A DNA stretch of 64,000 nucleotides. It comes from Streptacidiphilus sp. PB12-B1b. GTDB taxonomy: Bacteria; Actinomycetota; Actinomycetes; Streptomycetales; Streptomycetaceae. The notes under the pieces are model-generated. The model did no database searches. It worked only from the letters and a program-made list of their open reading frames with translations, and had not been told where the DNA came from. The stretch spans positions 3,658,001-3,722,000 of the forward strand of contig NZ_CP048405.1 of NCBI RefSeq assembly GCF_014084125.1, given 5' to 3'. Positions within the stretch are counted from its first letter, which is position 1, and the number at the start of each line of letters is the position of its first letter. A program made the translations under genes and the position numbers. Positions 46,141 to 55,027 of this stretch are shown here, one piece after another.

Positions 46141-47766
46141 TCACCGCCGGTTCACCCGGGCCGCGAGCAGGACGATGTCGTCGTCCTGCTCCGCGCCGAA
46201 GGCCGCCAGCAGTGCCTCGCACAGGGCGTCCGGGGCCTCCGGCGCGGCCATGGCGGCGCTGCGCAGCGCCTGCAGGCGGTCGGTGATGTCGCTGTTCCTG
46301 GTCTCGATCAGGCCGTCGGTGACCAGCAGCACCCGGGTGCCGTCGGCGATCTCGCGGACGGTCGCCGGGGGCTGCGGACGGCCGATGCCGATCAGCGGGC
46401 CGTGCTCCTCGGCGAAGGCCGCCTCCCCCGGCGGGCCCAGCAGCAGCGGCGGCAGGTGCCCGGCGTTGGCGATGGTCACGCTGGCGTTGTAGGGGGCGAC
46501 CAGCACCACGCACACCGTCGCCGTCCAGCCCGGCCACTCCTGCAGCAGCAGCGCGTCCAGGCGCTCCAGCACCGTCCGCGGATCGTGGCCCTCGACGGCG
46601 TAGGCGCGCAGCGCGTGCCGCAGCTCGCCCATGACCACGGCGGCCTGCAGCGAGTGCCCGACAATGTCGCCGACGGCCACCAGGAAGCCGTCAGCGGTGG
46701 CCAGGGCCTCGTAGAAGTCGCCGCCGACCCGGTTCTGGGTGGAGGCCGGGACGTAGCGCACGGCCGGTTCGATCCCGGGCAGCTGCGGCAGCCGCACCGG
46801 CAGGAACGAGCGCTGCAGGGTCAGTGCCAGCGTGTGCTCCTCGCTGTAACTGCGCAGCGCCTCCAGGGCCAGCGCGCACGCCTGTGCGAACTGGGTGAGC
46901 AGCATCCGGTCCTCGTCGCTCTGCACCGCCCCCGCGTCCAGCGCGACGCACACGGCCGGCCGGTCGCGCTTGGTGCGCGCCGCCACCAGCACCGTGTCGC
47001 CGTCCAGCGGCAGGTCGGCCGGGCCGTCGGGCAGCCGCTCGCGCCACAGCGAGCCCGGCACCCGGCTGATCTCCACCCCGGTCCGGCTGCCCAGGCCGAT
47101 CCTGGTCAGCTCCGGCAGCAGCCCGCCCGGGACCGGGCAGGAGACCGGGGCCCGGCCGCCGGCCGCGTACGTCAGCCGGACGCTGTCGGTCTGCGGCACC
47201 TGGGTGAGGACCACCGCGCCCGAGCGGAACAGCGCGGCCGCCCCGCGCACGGCGGCCTCCGCCAGGCCCTCGCTGTCCGCCGCGCCGTACACCTCCAGCG
47301 TCGCCCGGTTCAGTGTGGTCAGCCGCTCGGCCAGGCGCTCGGCCTGGGCCCGCGCCCGGCCGTAGCGCAGCGCGGCGGTGACGGTGGCCAGCAGCTCGCT
47401 GGGGGCGATCGGCTCGGTGAGGTAGGCGTCCGCGCCCCGGAACAGCCCCTGGGTGCGGTCGCCGGTGGCGATGGCGGTGGCCGAGACGTGGATCACCGGC
47501 ATGGCCGCGGTCGCCGGGGCGGCCTTGATGTGCTCGCAGACCTCGTAGCCGCTGATGTCGGGCAGCCGCACGTCGATCACGGCCAGCTCCGGCAGGTCGG
47601 CCGGGTCGGCGGCGTCGAGCAGGGCCAGCGCCTGGCCGCCGTCGGCGGCCTCGATCACGGTGTGTCCGGCCCGCCTGAGCCAGCTGCACAGCACGTAGCG
47701 GTTGGCCGGGTTGTCCTCGACCACCAGCAGCACGGCCGGGGTCTCAGCGGCTTCAGGGGTGCTCAT
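46141..47766 (-). CDS. Response-regulator receiver plus PP2C (SpoIIE/RsbU-type) phosphatase
   Basis: 541 residues. Receiver domain 12-130 with Asp in LAVIDVRLPD. A GAF-like middle region follows (150-300), then a PP2C-SpoIIE domain from about 330 (NRVGGDFYEALA, VGDIVGHSLQAAVVM, VTDGLIETR, EQDDDIVLLAARV). Phosphorylation of the receiver, probably by the hybrid kinase encoded just upstream (14-nt overlap), should set phosphatase activity on a STAS antagonist and so free the sigma factor. It is the last gene of the stressosome operon. Confidence 0.92.
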   Translation of the reverse strand: MSTPEAAETPAVLLVVEDNPANRYVLCSWLRRAGHTVIEAADGGQALALLDAADPADLPELAVIDVRLPDISGYEVCEHIKAAPATAAMPVIHVSATAIATGDRTQGLFRGADAYLTEPIAPSELLATVTAALRYGRARAQAERLAERLTTLNRATLEVYGAADSEGLAEAAVRGAAALFRSGAVVLTQVPQTDSVRLTYAAGGRAPVSCPVPGGLLPELTRIGLGSRTGVEISRVPGSLWRERLPDGPADLPLDGDTVLVAARTKRDRPAVCVALDAGAVQSDEDRMLLTQFAQACALALEALRSYSEEHTLALTLQRSFLPVRLPQLPGIEPAVRYVPASTQNRVGGDFYEALATADGFLVAVGDIVGHSLQAAVVMGELRHALRAYAVEGHDPRTVLERLDALLLQEWPGWTATVCVVLVAPYNASVTIANAGHLPPLLLGPPGEAAFAEEHGPLIGIGRPQPPATVREIADGTRVLLVTDGLIETRNSDITDRLQALRSAAMAAPEAPDALCEALLAAFGAEQDDDIVLLAARVNRR

Positions 47767-49564
47767 GGTGGTGCTTCCTCTCCCCGGTCGCGGCGGCGAC
47801 GAGGTCGGCGAGTCTTTCGGCGGTCAGTCCGTCCTTGCCGAGCACGGCCCGCGCGTGGCCGAGCCCGCGCAGGTCCACCGAGGACGGGTCGGTCGAGGTG
47901 ATGATGATCACCGGGATGTGCCGCAGCGCCGGGTCGCCGGCCAGCCCGTCGAGGACCGAGCGGATGTCGGCCCCGGGCATGCAGAGGTCCAGCAGCACGG
48001 CCTCGGGCTGCTCCCGCCGCGCCGACGACACCACCTGCCGGCCGTCGTCCAGCTCCACGACCCGCTCGGCCAGGCGCTTCAGCACCGGGCGGAACGCCTC
48101 CCGGAAGACCGGGTCGTCGTCGGCGCTCAGCACCGACGCCAGCGGGCGCGGGGCGGCGTCGTCGGCCGCCGCGGGCCGCTCGCCCACCGGCAGCCGCAGC
48201 ACCACCCGGGTGCCCTCGCCCAGCCGGCTGTCCAGGGTCAGCGTGCCGCCGATCAGCGCCGCCAGCCGCCGGGCGTACGGCAGGCCGAGGCCCGTCCCCG
48301 GCCGGTTGCGCTGGTGCGCCCCCTTGACCTGGTAGAACTCCTCGAAGACCTTCTCCAGCTGGTCCTCCGGGATGCCCACCCCGGTGTCGGTGACGGTGAA
48401 GGTCAGCCACTGCTCCGACTCGCGCCGGACGTCCAGCCTGACCTCGCCCCGCAAGGTGAACTTCAGGCCGTTGGACAGCAGGTTGCGCAGGATCCGGGCG
48501 AGCATCACCTCGTCCGTCACCAGGTCGGGCAGGTCCGGCAGGTCGGGGCTGCCCGGGGCGTCCAGGTCGGGGAAGAGCAGCCGGACGCCCGGCTGCACCG
48601 CGGTGGCCGTCATGATCCCGCGCAGCTGCACCAGCAGCGCCCGCAGGTCCACCGGCACCGGCTGCGGCTCCATCCGCCCGGCCTCCGCCTTGGCCACGTC
48701 CAGCAGCTCGTCCACCAGGGTGAGCAGGATGTTCCCGGCCGCGCCCACCAGCGCCACCTGCCGCTGCTGCTCCGCCGTCAGCGGATCCGAGCCCGGGTCG
48801 AGCATCAGCCTGGTCAGGCCGATCACCGAGTTGATCGGGGTGCGCAGCTCATGGCTGACGTTCGACCAGAACCGGGTCTTGGACTCGCTGGCCTCGCGCA
48901 GCTGCCGGCTCTTCTCGTCCAGCTCCGCGTACAGCTCCAGCACGCCCCGGTTGGTGGTCTCCAGCTCCTCGGTCAGCTCGCTGTAGAGCGCCACCACCCC
49001 CTGGTTGGTCTCCTCGAGCTCCGCGTTCAGCCGCTGCAGTTCCTCGCCCTGCCGCCGGGACTCGTCCAGGGCGGCCACCAGGTCGCGGGTCTGGGCGCGG
49101 AGATCCTCGGTCAGGCTGGCCCCGGCGCCGCTGCGCAGCGCCTGCCGGATGCGCTCCGCCCGGACCGGCCCCGCTCCGGCGCCGGGCTCGCGGGACAGCG
49201 GGCAGGCGATGGTCAGCCTGCCCCGCTCGGGGGCGCAGCCGACCTGGGGGAGCAGCCGGGCGACGGCATCCAGCGACTCCTGGCTGGGCATCCGGTCGCC
49301 CGGCCAGGCCAGCGCCACCACCAGTGCCCCCTGGCCGCCGGTCAGCAGGAACTCCGCCGACATCGGCGAGTCGGCGCGGAGCAGGTCCCGGCCCAGCTCG
49401 CTGAGGGCGGTGGCCAGCCGGACCTGGTCGCGGGTCTCCATCCCGGCGGCCTGGGCCGCCGCCTTGGCCTGCCGGCGCAGGGTGAAGACGTCCTGCTCGA
49501 AGGAGACCTCCAGTCGCAGCAGGAACTCCGGCTCCGCTCCGGCACCGGTCGCCGAGCCGTCCAT
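47753..49564 (-). CDS. Hybrid histidine kinase with C-terminal receiver
   Basis: 603 residues, no membrane helices. An N-terminal anti-sigma-like domain (TALSELGRDLL) and coiled coil (ELQRLNAELEETN) precede HisKA (WSNVSHELRTPINSVIG), HATPase (NLLSNGLKF, DTGVGIPEDQL, GTGLGLPYA) and a receiver with Asp in AVLLDLCMPG. The ATG shares one base with the previous stop (TGATG). It links phosphorelay signalling to the stressosome genes; its likely target is the receiver-PP2C protein next door. Confidence 0.92.
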   Translation of the reverse strand: MDGSATGAGAEPEFLLRLEVSFEQDVFTLRRQAKAAAQAAGMETRDQVRLATALSELGRDLLRADSPMSAEFLLTGGQGALVVALAWPGDRMPSQESLDAVARLLPQVGCAPERGRLTIACPLSREPGAGAGPVRAERIRQALRSGAGASLTEDLRAQTRDLVAALDESRRQGEELQRLNAELEETNQGVVALYSELTEELETTNRGVLELYAELDEKSRQLREASESKTRFWSNVSHELRTPINSVIGLTRLMLDPGSDPLTAEQQRQVALVGAAGNILLTLVDELLDVAKAEAGRMEPQPVPVDLRALLVQLRGIMTATAVQPGVRLLFPDLDAPGSPDLPDLPDLVTDEVMLARILRNLLSNGLKFTLRGEVRLDVRRESEQWLTFTVTDTGVGIPEDQLEKVFEEFYQVKGAHQRNRPGTGLGLPYARRLAALIGGTLTLDSRLGEGTRVVLRLPVGERPAAADDAAPRPLASVLSADDDPVFREAFRPVLKRLAERVVELDDGRQVVSSARREQPEAVLLDLCMPGADIRSVLDGLAGDPALRHIPVIIITSTDPSSVDLRGLGHARAVLGKDGLTAERLADLVAAATGERKHHHEHP

Positions 49565-50727
49565 CACCAGCCGCCCTTGGCCACGACCACGCCCGCGTCG
49601 TCGTGCCGGATGCCGGCCTCGCGCAGCAGCTGCCCGGCGACGACCACGGGGGAGTGCTGCAGCAGGCCGGGCAGGCTGTCCTGGCTCCAGCGCTCGATCA
49701 GCCCGTCCGAGTGCATGACCAGCGCGCCGCCCTGGGGCAGCGGCTGCTCGAAGGTGCGCATGCTGCGCATCTGGTGGCCGACGATGCCCGGGTGGGACAT
49801 CAGGTTGGACCGGCTGCCCTCGCCGAGCAGCGCGGCGGAGATGTTGCCGACCCCGCAGAACAGCACCCTCCTGGCCTCCGGCTCGATCCGGGCCACGGCA
49901 ACGGCGGCGCCCCGGGTGCCGCGCAGAGCGCGGTGGATCTCCTGGATGGCCTGCTCGGGCATGGTGGAGCGGCCCTCGCGGAAGGCGCGGACGGCGGCCT
50001 CCGCGGCGCGGGCCGCGAGCGGGCCGTGGCCGAGGCCGTCGCACATCATCACCAGCACCGCCGGGCCCCCGCCCGGCCGGGCGGCCGGGGCGGCGATCCG
50101 GGTCGGTCGGGCGCCGGTGAGCAGGCTCCAGTCGGTCACCGCCGGACGCGGCTCCGCCGGGGCCCCGGCCGAGCGGCCGGGATCGGCGGCGGTGTCGCCC
50201 GAGTCCAGTCGGGCGGCCCAGGCGTCGCCGCTCTGCTGCTCGCCGCTGATGGGCCGGATCACCCCGTCCACCACCGTCCCGTAGGACTGCGGACGCCCGC
50301 TCGGCGCCTGCTCGGCGGCGCTGCGCGGCCAGAACCGGGCGGCCGTCACCGTGCCGCGCCCGGGGACGGAGTGGATGTCGAAGACGTCGGCCAGCCTGGC
50401 CATCGCCCCCAGTCCGATGCCCAGGGTTCCGGCGGAGGAGCTGCCGTCCAGCATGGCGTCCGGGACGTCGGACATGCCCGGACCGGAGTCCACCGCGACG
50501 AACTCCACGCCCGCCTGCTCGGCGCCGCGCACCGCGCGCAGCAGGATGGCCCCGTCGACCGCGTGCCGGGCGAGGTTGGTGGCCGCCTCGGAGACGGCCA
50601 GGGCGACCTGCCCGGCGCGCTGCTCGTCCAGCCCGACCCGGCGGGCCAGTGCGGCGGCCGCGCCGCGCGCGGCCGAGAGCTCACGGAACCAGGCGACGTC
50701 CTCTGAGTCCAGCAGGGAGAGAGTCAC
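49564..50727 (-). CDS. RsbT-like ATPase fused to PP2C phosphatase (RsbX-like)
   Basis: 387 residues. The N-terminal GHKL domain has ALAVSEAATNLARHA and GTLGIGLGAMARLAD. The C-terminal PP2C domain has CDGLGHGPLAARAAEAAV, AVAVARI, HSDGLIERW and a terminal DDAGVVVAKGGW. The GTG start overlaps the rsbT stop (GTGA). In stressosome operons an RsbX-type phosphatase resets RsbR and RsbS; this protein carries that kind of domain plus a kinase-like half. Confidence 0.88.
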   Translation of the reverse strand: MTLSLLDSEDVAWFRELSAARGAAAALARRVGLDEQRAGQVALAVSEAATNLARHAVDGAILLRAVRGAEQAGVEFVAVDSGPGMSDVPDAMLDGSSSAGTLGIGLGAMARLADVFDIHSVPGRGTVTAARFWPRSAAEQAPSGRPQSYGTVVDGVIRPISGEQQSGDAWAARLDSGDTAADPGRSAGAPAEPRPAVTDWSLLTGARPTRIAAPAARPGGGPAVLVMMCDGLGHGPLAARAAEAAVRAFREGRSTMPEQAIQEIHRALRGTRGAAVAVARIEPEARRVLFCGVGNISAALLGEGSRSNLMSHPGIVGHQMRSMRTFEQPLPQGGALVMHSDGLIERWSQDSLPGLLQHSPVVVAGQLLREAGIRHDDAGVVVAKGGW

Positions 50728-51134
50728 CGTGCCCACTTGACAATGGTCACGGTGGTGCCCCGGCCCGGCTCGCTGTCGATGGCGAACTCGTCGACCAGCC
50801 GGCGGGAGCCGGACAGGCCGAGGCCCAGCCCGCTGCCCGAGGTCCAGCCGTCGGTGAGGGCCAGCTCCATGTCGGGGATGCCGGGCCCGGAGTCCCGGAA
50901 GACCACGCGCACGCCCCGGCGGGAGCCGTTGTCGACCAGGGCGGTGGCCATCGATCCGCCGCCGCCGTGCACCAGGGTGTTGCGGGCCAGCTCGCTGGCG
51001 GCGGTGATCAGCTTGGTCTGGTCGACCAGCGAGAGCCGGCACTCCTGGGCCAGCGCGCGGACCGCCTGGCGGACCCGCACCACGTCGTCGTTGGACGCGA
51101 TGGGGGCCTCGGTCAGCTGCTCTCCGGGAGTCAC
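50724..51134 (-). CDS. rsbT: RsbT serine/threonine kinase of the stressosome
   Basis: 136 residues. GHKL motifs LITAASELARNTLVHGGGG, DSGPGIPD and GSGLGLGLSGSRRLVD are present. RsbT phosphorylates RsbR and RsbS STAS domains and, when released, activates a downstream phosphatase. Start and stop codons overlap its neighbours, and it lies in the standard R-S-T order. Confidence 0.93.
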   Translation of the reverse strand: MTPGEQLTEAPIASNDDVVRVRQAVRALAQECRLSLVDQTKLITAASELARNTLVHGGGGSMATALVDNGSRRGVRVVFRDSGPGIPDMELALTDGWTSGSGLGLGLSGSRRLVDEFAIDSEPGRGTTVTIVKWAR

Positions 51135-51526
51135 GGCGCCGTCGGATCTGCCGGGCCGTCGGCGGGCCCGGCGACGGAGCGTTGCAGCGCCCGCAGCCCC
51201 TTCTCCAGCGTGAGTGCCGTCCGGACCCCGCCCAGCGACAGGCCCAGTTCCACCAGGGTGATCGCCACGGCCGGGCGCATGCCCACCACCACCGTCTCCG
51301 CGTCCAACAGCCGGGAGATGGAGGCGATGGTCGCCAGCATCCGCCCGACGAAGGAGTCCACGATCTCCACCGCGGTGATGTCGATCACCACGCCCCGGGC
51401 CTCGGAGTCGACCACCCGGGCCGCCAGGTCGTCCTGCAGGTTGACCACCGCCTCGTCGTCCAGGTCGGTCTGGATGGACACCAGCAGCACATCGCCGATC
51501 TGCAGAACCGGTACGCGTTCGCTCAT
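51131..51526 (-). CDS. rsbS: RsbS STAS protein of the stressosome
   Basis: 131 residues, one STAS domain. The phosphorylatable Ser is in EIVDSFVGRM. The start overlaps the RsbR stop by ATGA and the stop overlaps the RsbT start by GTGA. It forms the stressosome core with RsbR and sequesters RsbT. Confidence 0.94.
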   Translation of the reverse strand: MSERVPVLQIGDVLLVSIQTDLDDEAVVNLQDDLAARVVDSEARGVVIDITAVEIVDSFVGRMLATIASISRLLDAETVVVGMRPAVAITLVELGLSLGGVRTALTLEKGLRALQRSVAGPADGPADPTAP

Positions 51527-52368
51527 CGGCTCTGCCCGCCCAGGGCGACGCCGGACCGCTTCAGCGCGTGGCGCAGGGCGTCGGCGAGGGTCGCCTTGGT
51601 GGCGATGTCGCCGAAGTCGATGCCCAGGGCGACGATGGTCTGCGCGATCTGCGGGCGGATGCCGGAGATGGTGCACTCGGCGCCCATCAGCCGGGCCGCG
51701 ACGACGGTCTTGAGCAGGTGCTGGGCGACCTGGGTGTCCACCGCGGGGACGCCGGTGATGTCGATGATGGCCTGCTCGGAGCCGGTGTCGATGAGGGCCT
51801 GGAGCATCTTCTCCATCACCACCATGGTGCGGGCCGAGTCCAGGGTGCCCACCAGCGGGACGCCGATCACCCCGTCCCACAGCTTCACCACCGGCGTCGA
51901 CAGCTCCAGCAGCTGTTCGGCCTGGGCGCTGATCAGCTCCTCCCGGGCGCGGGTGTGGGTCTCCACCGTGAACAGCCCCAGGGCGTCCAGCAGGCGGCCC
52001 AGCTGTACGTAGGCGCGGATGTCGGCCGGGTCCGGGGAGTCGGTGAGCAGCGGCTCCAGGGCGGCCTTCAGCTCGAAGACGCTGATGGCGGTCTCGGTCG
52101 GGGTGAAGCCCTGCTTGGCCTTGGCCCGGGACAGCTCCGACAGCAGCGCACGCACCTCGCCGAAGGACTCGCCGCGGGCGTCCAGGCTGCCCTTGCCCAG
52201 CGCCGCCACCAGGGCCGCGTACAGTTCGCGCAGCTCGCTCTCGATCTCGACCCGGCTCGCCCGGCCGTGCAGGGTGGCTGCGACCGACGAGACCCAGCCC
52301 GAGGCCAGGTCCTCACCCTCGACGGTCAGCAGTCGCACCAGTCGCGCGCACTCTTCCTGATCAGCCAC
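51523..52368 (-). CDS. rsbR: RsbR-type stressosome sensor
   Basis: 281 residues. An N-terminal helical, globin-like sensory domain (about 1-145) joins a C-terminal STAS domain (PVVKLWDGVIGVPLVGTLDS...DITGVPAVDTQVAQHLLKTV) with Thr in the VDT site and further Thr in IAQTIV. The GTG has AAGGAG upstream. It opens the six-gene stressosome operon, divergent from a small HTH gene across 209 bp. Confidence 0.93.
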   Translation of the reverse strand: MADQEECARLVRLLTVEGEDLASGWVSSVAATLHGRASRVEIESELRELYAALVAALGKGSLDARGESFGEVRALLSELSRAKAKQGFTPTETAISVFELKAALEPLLTDSPDPADIRAYVQLGRLLDALGLFTVETHTRAREELISAQAEQLLELSTPVVKLWDGVIGVPLVGTLDSARTMVVMEKMLQALIDTGSEQAIIDITGVPAVDTQVAQHLLKTVVAARLMGAECTISGIRPQIAQTIVALGIDFGDIATKATLADALRHALKRSGVALGGQSR

Positions 52369-52530
52369 GACGGGCTCCTTAAGGCTAGGGGCTTCCCGGG
52401 AACGGCCTGCTGCTTCCGGGACGATCTACGGCAGCGTATGCCATGGTCGAGGACCGCCGAAACGGTCGCCTGCGACCAGCGGATTGACGCCCTTTCGCCT
52501 CGTAGACCGATCGGGCCGTTGTTGACCCAT

Positions 52531-52546
52531 GACAACAGTTGTTGTC
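52531..52546. promoter_or_regulatory. Inverted repeat GACAAC-N4-GTTGTC in the rsbR/HTH divergent region
   Basis: Two exact 6-bp arms, 52531-52536 and 52541-52546. A further GTTGTTGAC at 52519-52527 gives a third half-site. It ends 32 nt before the HTH gene start. A -10-like TAGACT at 52565-52570 lies only 7 nt before the ATG, so that mRNA may be leaderless and the repeat would sit over the -35 region. The small HTH protein could be its ligand. Confidence 0.5.
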
Positions 52547-52577
52547 GGGGTCAGCCTACAGCCCTAGACTGACACGT

Positions 52578-52958
52578 ATGCCCAGCAATCGGTTCGACGT
52601 CGTGCTGCCGGAGAGCGAGATCGCGGCGATCGCCGACGCGGCCGTCGCCGACCTGGCGCAGCGCCTGGCACAGCGTGCCTTCCGTCCCATGGGCGATCCG
52701 CAGGCGGAGCCGGGCGACGCCCCCGAGCGGGACGCACTGGCGGTCCTGCACGCCCTGGTCCACCTGCAGCACGCCGTGGAACGGCAGAAGGACCAGGCGG
52801 CCGGCCTGGCGGCGCGCGAGGGGGCGGGCTACCCGCAGCTCGGCGCGGCCTGCAACATGAGCCGCCAGGGCGCCCGCCGCCGCTGGCCGGGCCTGGTCGC
52901 CGCCGCCCAGCCCGACGACACCCGAGACCACCTCCCGACGACGGACCGGAGCCACTGA
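52578..52958 (+). CDS. Small helix-turn-helix-like protein
   Basis: 126 residues. The middle region is helical and charged; YPQLGAACNMSRQGARRRWPG looks like a helix-turn-helix recognition unit. No ribosome-binding sequence precedes the ATG, consistent with leaderless translation from TAGACT. Its stop overlaps the next start (TGATG), so it is co-translated with a response regulator. Probably a local regulator of the divergent stressosome genes; that is inferred. Confidence 0.65.
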   Translation: MPSNRFDVVLPESEIAAIADAAVADLAQRLAQRAFRPMGDPQAEPGDAPERDALAVLHALVHLQHAVERQKDQAAGLAAREGAGYPQLGAACNMSRQGARRRWPGLVAAAQPDDTRDHLPTTDRSH

Positions 52959-53401
52959 TGGCCGCACTGGCAGCCCCCCGCCCCTTCGACATCCTGCTGG
53001 TCGAGGACGACCTCGCCGACGCGATGCTCATCGAGGAGGCGCTGCTGCACCGGGGCGCGGCACGCAGCATCACCCAGGTGTCCGACGGCGTCGCCGCCCT
53101 GGAGCGGCTGCGCGACCCGGCCCTGCCCCGGCCCGACCTCATCGTCCTGGACCTCAACATGCCGCGCATGGGCGGCCGCGAACTGCTGGACGTGCTGAAG
53201 AACGACGACGAGCTGAAGGTCATCCCGGTCGTCGTGCTGACCACCTCCAACGCGCCCGACGACGTCTCCGGGGCCTACCGCAGCCACAGCAACGCCTACA
53301 TCACCAAGCCGGTGAACCTGGACGACTTCGTCCACGCCGTGCAGAACATCGACGCCTTCTTCCTGGACACCGCCACCCCGCCGACCCGCCCCAGCGCCTG
53401 A
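52958..53401 (+). CDS. Single-domain response regulator (Rcp1-like)
   Basis: 147 residues, receiver domain only. The acidic pair is in LLVEDDLADA, phospho-acceptor Asp in LIVLDLNMPRMGG, Thr/Ser in VVLTTSN and Lys in YITKPVN. The LxDLNMPRMxG type usually partners with phytochrome-like or hybrid kinases and has no output domain. It overlaps the upstream HTH gene. It may accept phosphate from the hybrid kinase of the divergent operon. Confidence 0.92.
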   Translation: MAALAAPRPFDILLVEDDLADAMLIEEALLHRGAARSITQVSDGVAALERLRDPALPRPDLIVLDLNMPRMGGRELLDVLKNDDELKVIPVVVLTTSNAPDDVSGAYRSHSNAYITKPVNLDDFVHAVQNIDAFFLDTATPPTRPSA

Positions 53402-53429
53402 GGCCCGGGGCGGGGCCGGGGCCCGGCGG

Positions 53430-53753
53430 CTACGGGTGGGCGGTCGCCTTGTGGTGCCGCCACAGCTCGTTGCACAGGATGCACTGCGCGGTGTCGGCCG
53501 GATTGCGCCGGTCGCCCTTGCGGATGCGCCTGCCGCAGACGCAGACCGCGTCGTGCGGGGCCTGCCGGGCGCCGTCGAAGGCCGGAAAGCAGGTCATGCA
53601 GATGATGTGGCGCAGATGGTCGTCCGGCTCGACGGACTCCGCGGCCTCGGCCGCCTCGGTCGCCCGCGTCGTCCCCGTGGTCTCCGTCGTCGCCGGGGCC
53701 TCGGCGGCCTGCTGCCCGGGGCCCGCGCCCGCTGCTGGTGTCATGGCGTCCAC
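53430..53753 (-). CDS. Small Cys-rich, zinc-ribbon-like protein
   Basis: 107 residues. After a low-complexity Ala/Thr/Glu N-terminus there are paired cysteines: CMTC, CVCGRRIRKGD and CILC with following His residues, a likely zinc-binding fold. The start is either GTG 53753 or ATG 53744; AGGAAGG is too near the first and too far from the second to decide. It is convergent with the response regulator. Function unknown. Confidence 0.6.
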   Translation of the reverse strand: MDAMTPAAGAGPGQQAAEAPATTETTGTTRATEAAEAAESVEPDDHLRHIICMTCFPAFDGARQAPHDAVCVCGRRIRKGDRRNPADTAQCILCNELWRHHKATAHP

Positions 53754-53935
53754 CGTCCTTCCTGCGTTCCCGGGTCACCTGCCCCGGGTGCCCGCTCCCA
53801 AGCACGCGACCGGGCGCGCTGCCCGGCCGGGGTCCTAATCTCGAATCAGGACAGGAAAGCGGGCAAGAACGGGGAAGGAAGGCGGTAAGGCGTCGGCCAG
53901 TGCCCGACCAGGGCCAGCAGCAGGGAGGCTCGACC

Positions 53936-54910
53936 ATGGCTGTTCAGCTCCGCCCCGTCGCCGAGGACGACGTCGACCTCCACTACCGGGTGCTGCACGG
54001 CTACCGCCGGGCCTACCGGATCGCCGGGAGCGGCCCCGCGCTGGTGCTCATCCACGGCATCGGCGACTCCTCGGCCACCTGGGCCCGGCTGATCCCCGCC
54101 CTGGCCCGGCACCACACCGTCATCGCCCCCGACCTGCTCGGCCACGGCGCCTCCGACAAGCCCCGCGCCGACTACTCGGTCGCCGCCTACGCCAACGGCC
54201 TGCGCGACCTGCTCAGCGTCCTCGGCGTGGACCAGGCCACGCTGGTCGGTCACTCGTTCGGCGGAGGCGTGGCGATGCAGTTCGCCTACCAGTACCCCGA
54301 ACGTACCGAGAGACTGGTGCTGGTCAGCACCGGCGGCGTGGGCACCGAGGTCACCCCCGCCCTGCGCGCCGCCTCCCTGCCCGGGGCGGACCTGCTGCTG
54401 TCGGCGCTGAAACTGCCCACCATGCGGTTGCAGACCCATGTGTTCGTGCAGGCCATGAGCCTGCTCGGGACCGACCTCGGCCAGGACGCCCCCGATCTGA
54501 TGAACCTGGTGGACGCGCTGCCCGACGCCACCTCCCGCAACGCCTTCGTGCGCACCCTGCGGGCCGTGGTCGACTGGCACGGCCAGGTCGTCAGCATGCT
54601 CGACCGCTGCTACCTGCTGCACGACGTGCCCACCCTGCTGGTCTGGGGCTCCCGTGACAGCGTGCTGCCGGTCGGACACGCCCACGCCGCGCACGCGGCC
54701 CTGCCCGACAGCCGGCTGGAGATCTTCGAGGGCGCCGGGCACTTCCCCTTCCACGCCGACCCCGGCCGCTTCCTGGCCCTGGTCGAGGACTTCACCGGGA
54801 CGACCCTGCCCGGCCGCTGGAGCGTGGACGAATGGCGCGAGCTGCTCCGCACCGGCCGTTGGGAACAGGCCGCCATTGGCGTCGAACCGCGCGGACGCGA
54901 CTCCGGTTGA
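53936..54910 (+). CDS. Alpha/beta hydrolase
   Basis: 324 residues. Oxyanion motif HGIGDSS, nucleophile GHSFGGG, Asp in WGSRDSVLP and His in GAGHFPFH. The closest look is to esterase, haloperoxidase-type or epoxide-hydrolase-like enzymes; the substrate is not evident. CAGGGAGG precedes the ATG. A C-terminal extension (WRELLRTGRWEQAAIGVEP) is unusual but short. It is not linked by motif to the peptide cluster. Confidence 0.85.
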   Translation: MAVQLRPVAEDDVDLHYRVLHGYRRAYRIAGSGPALVLIHGIGDSSATWARLIPALARHHTVIAPDLLGHGASDKPRADYSVAAYANGLRDLLSVLGVDQATLVGHSFGGGVAMQFAYQYPERTERLVLVSTGGVGTEVTPALRAASLPGADLLLSALKLPTMRLQTHVFVQAMSLLGTDLGQDAPDLMNLVDALPDATSRNAFVRTLRAVVDWHGQVVSMLDRCYLLHDVPTLLVWGSRDSVLPVGHAHAAHAALPDSRLEIFEGAGHFPFHADPGRFLALVEDFTGTTLPGRWSVDEWRELLRTGRWEQAAIGVEPRGRDSG

Positions 54911-55027
54911 TCACCCGGCTGCCGTAATTCCCCCGCGACTGGGTAGCATGGAGCGTCGGAACAGGGGTAAACGACGCCCGTAGCGGTGTCACCCCGGCAC
55001 CCGGAACCCGGCACGAGGAGGAACGAC

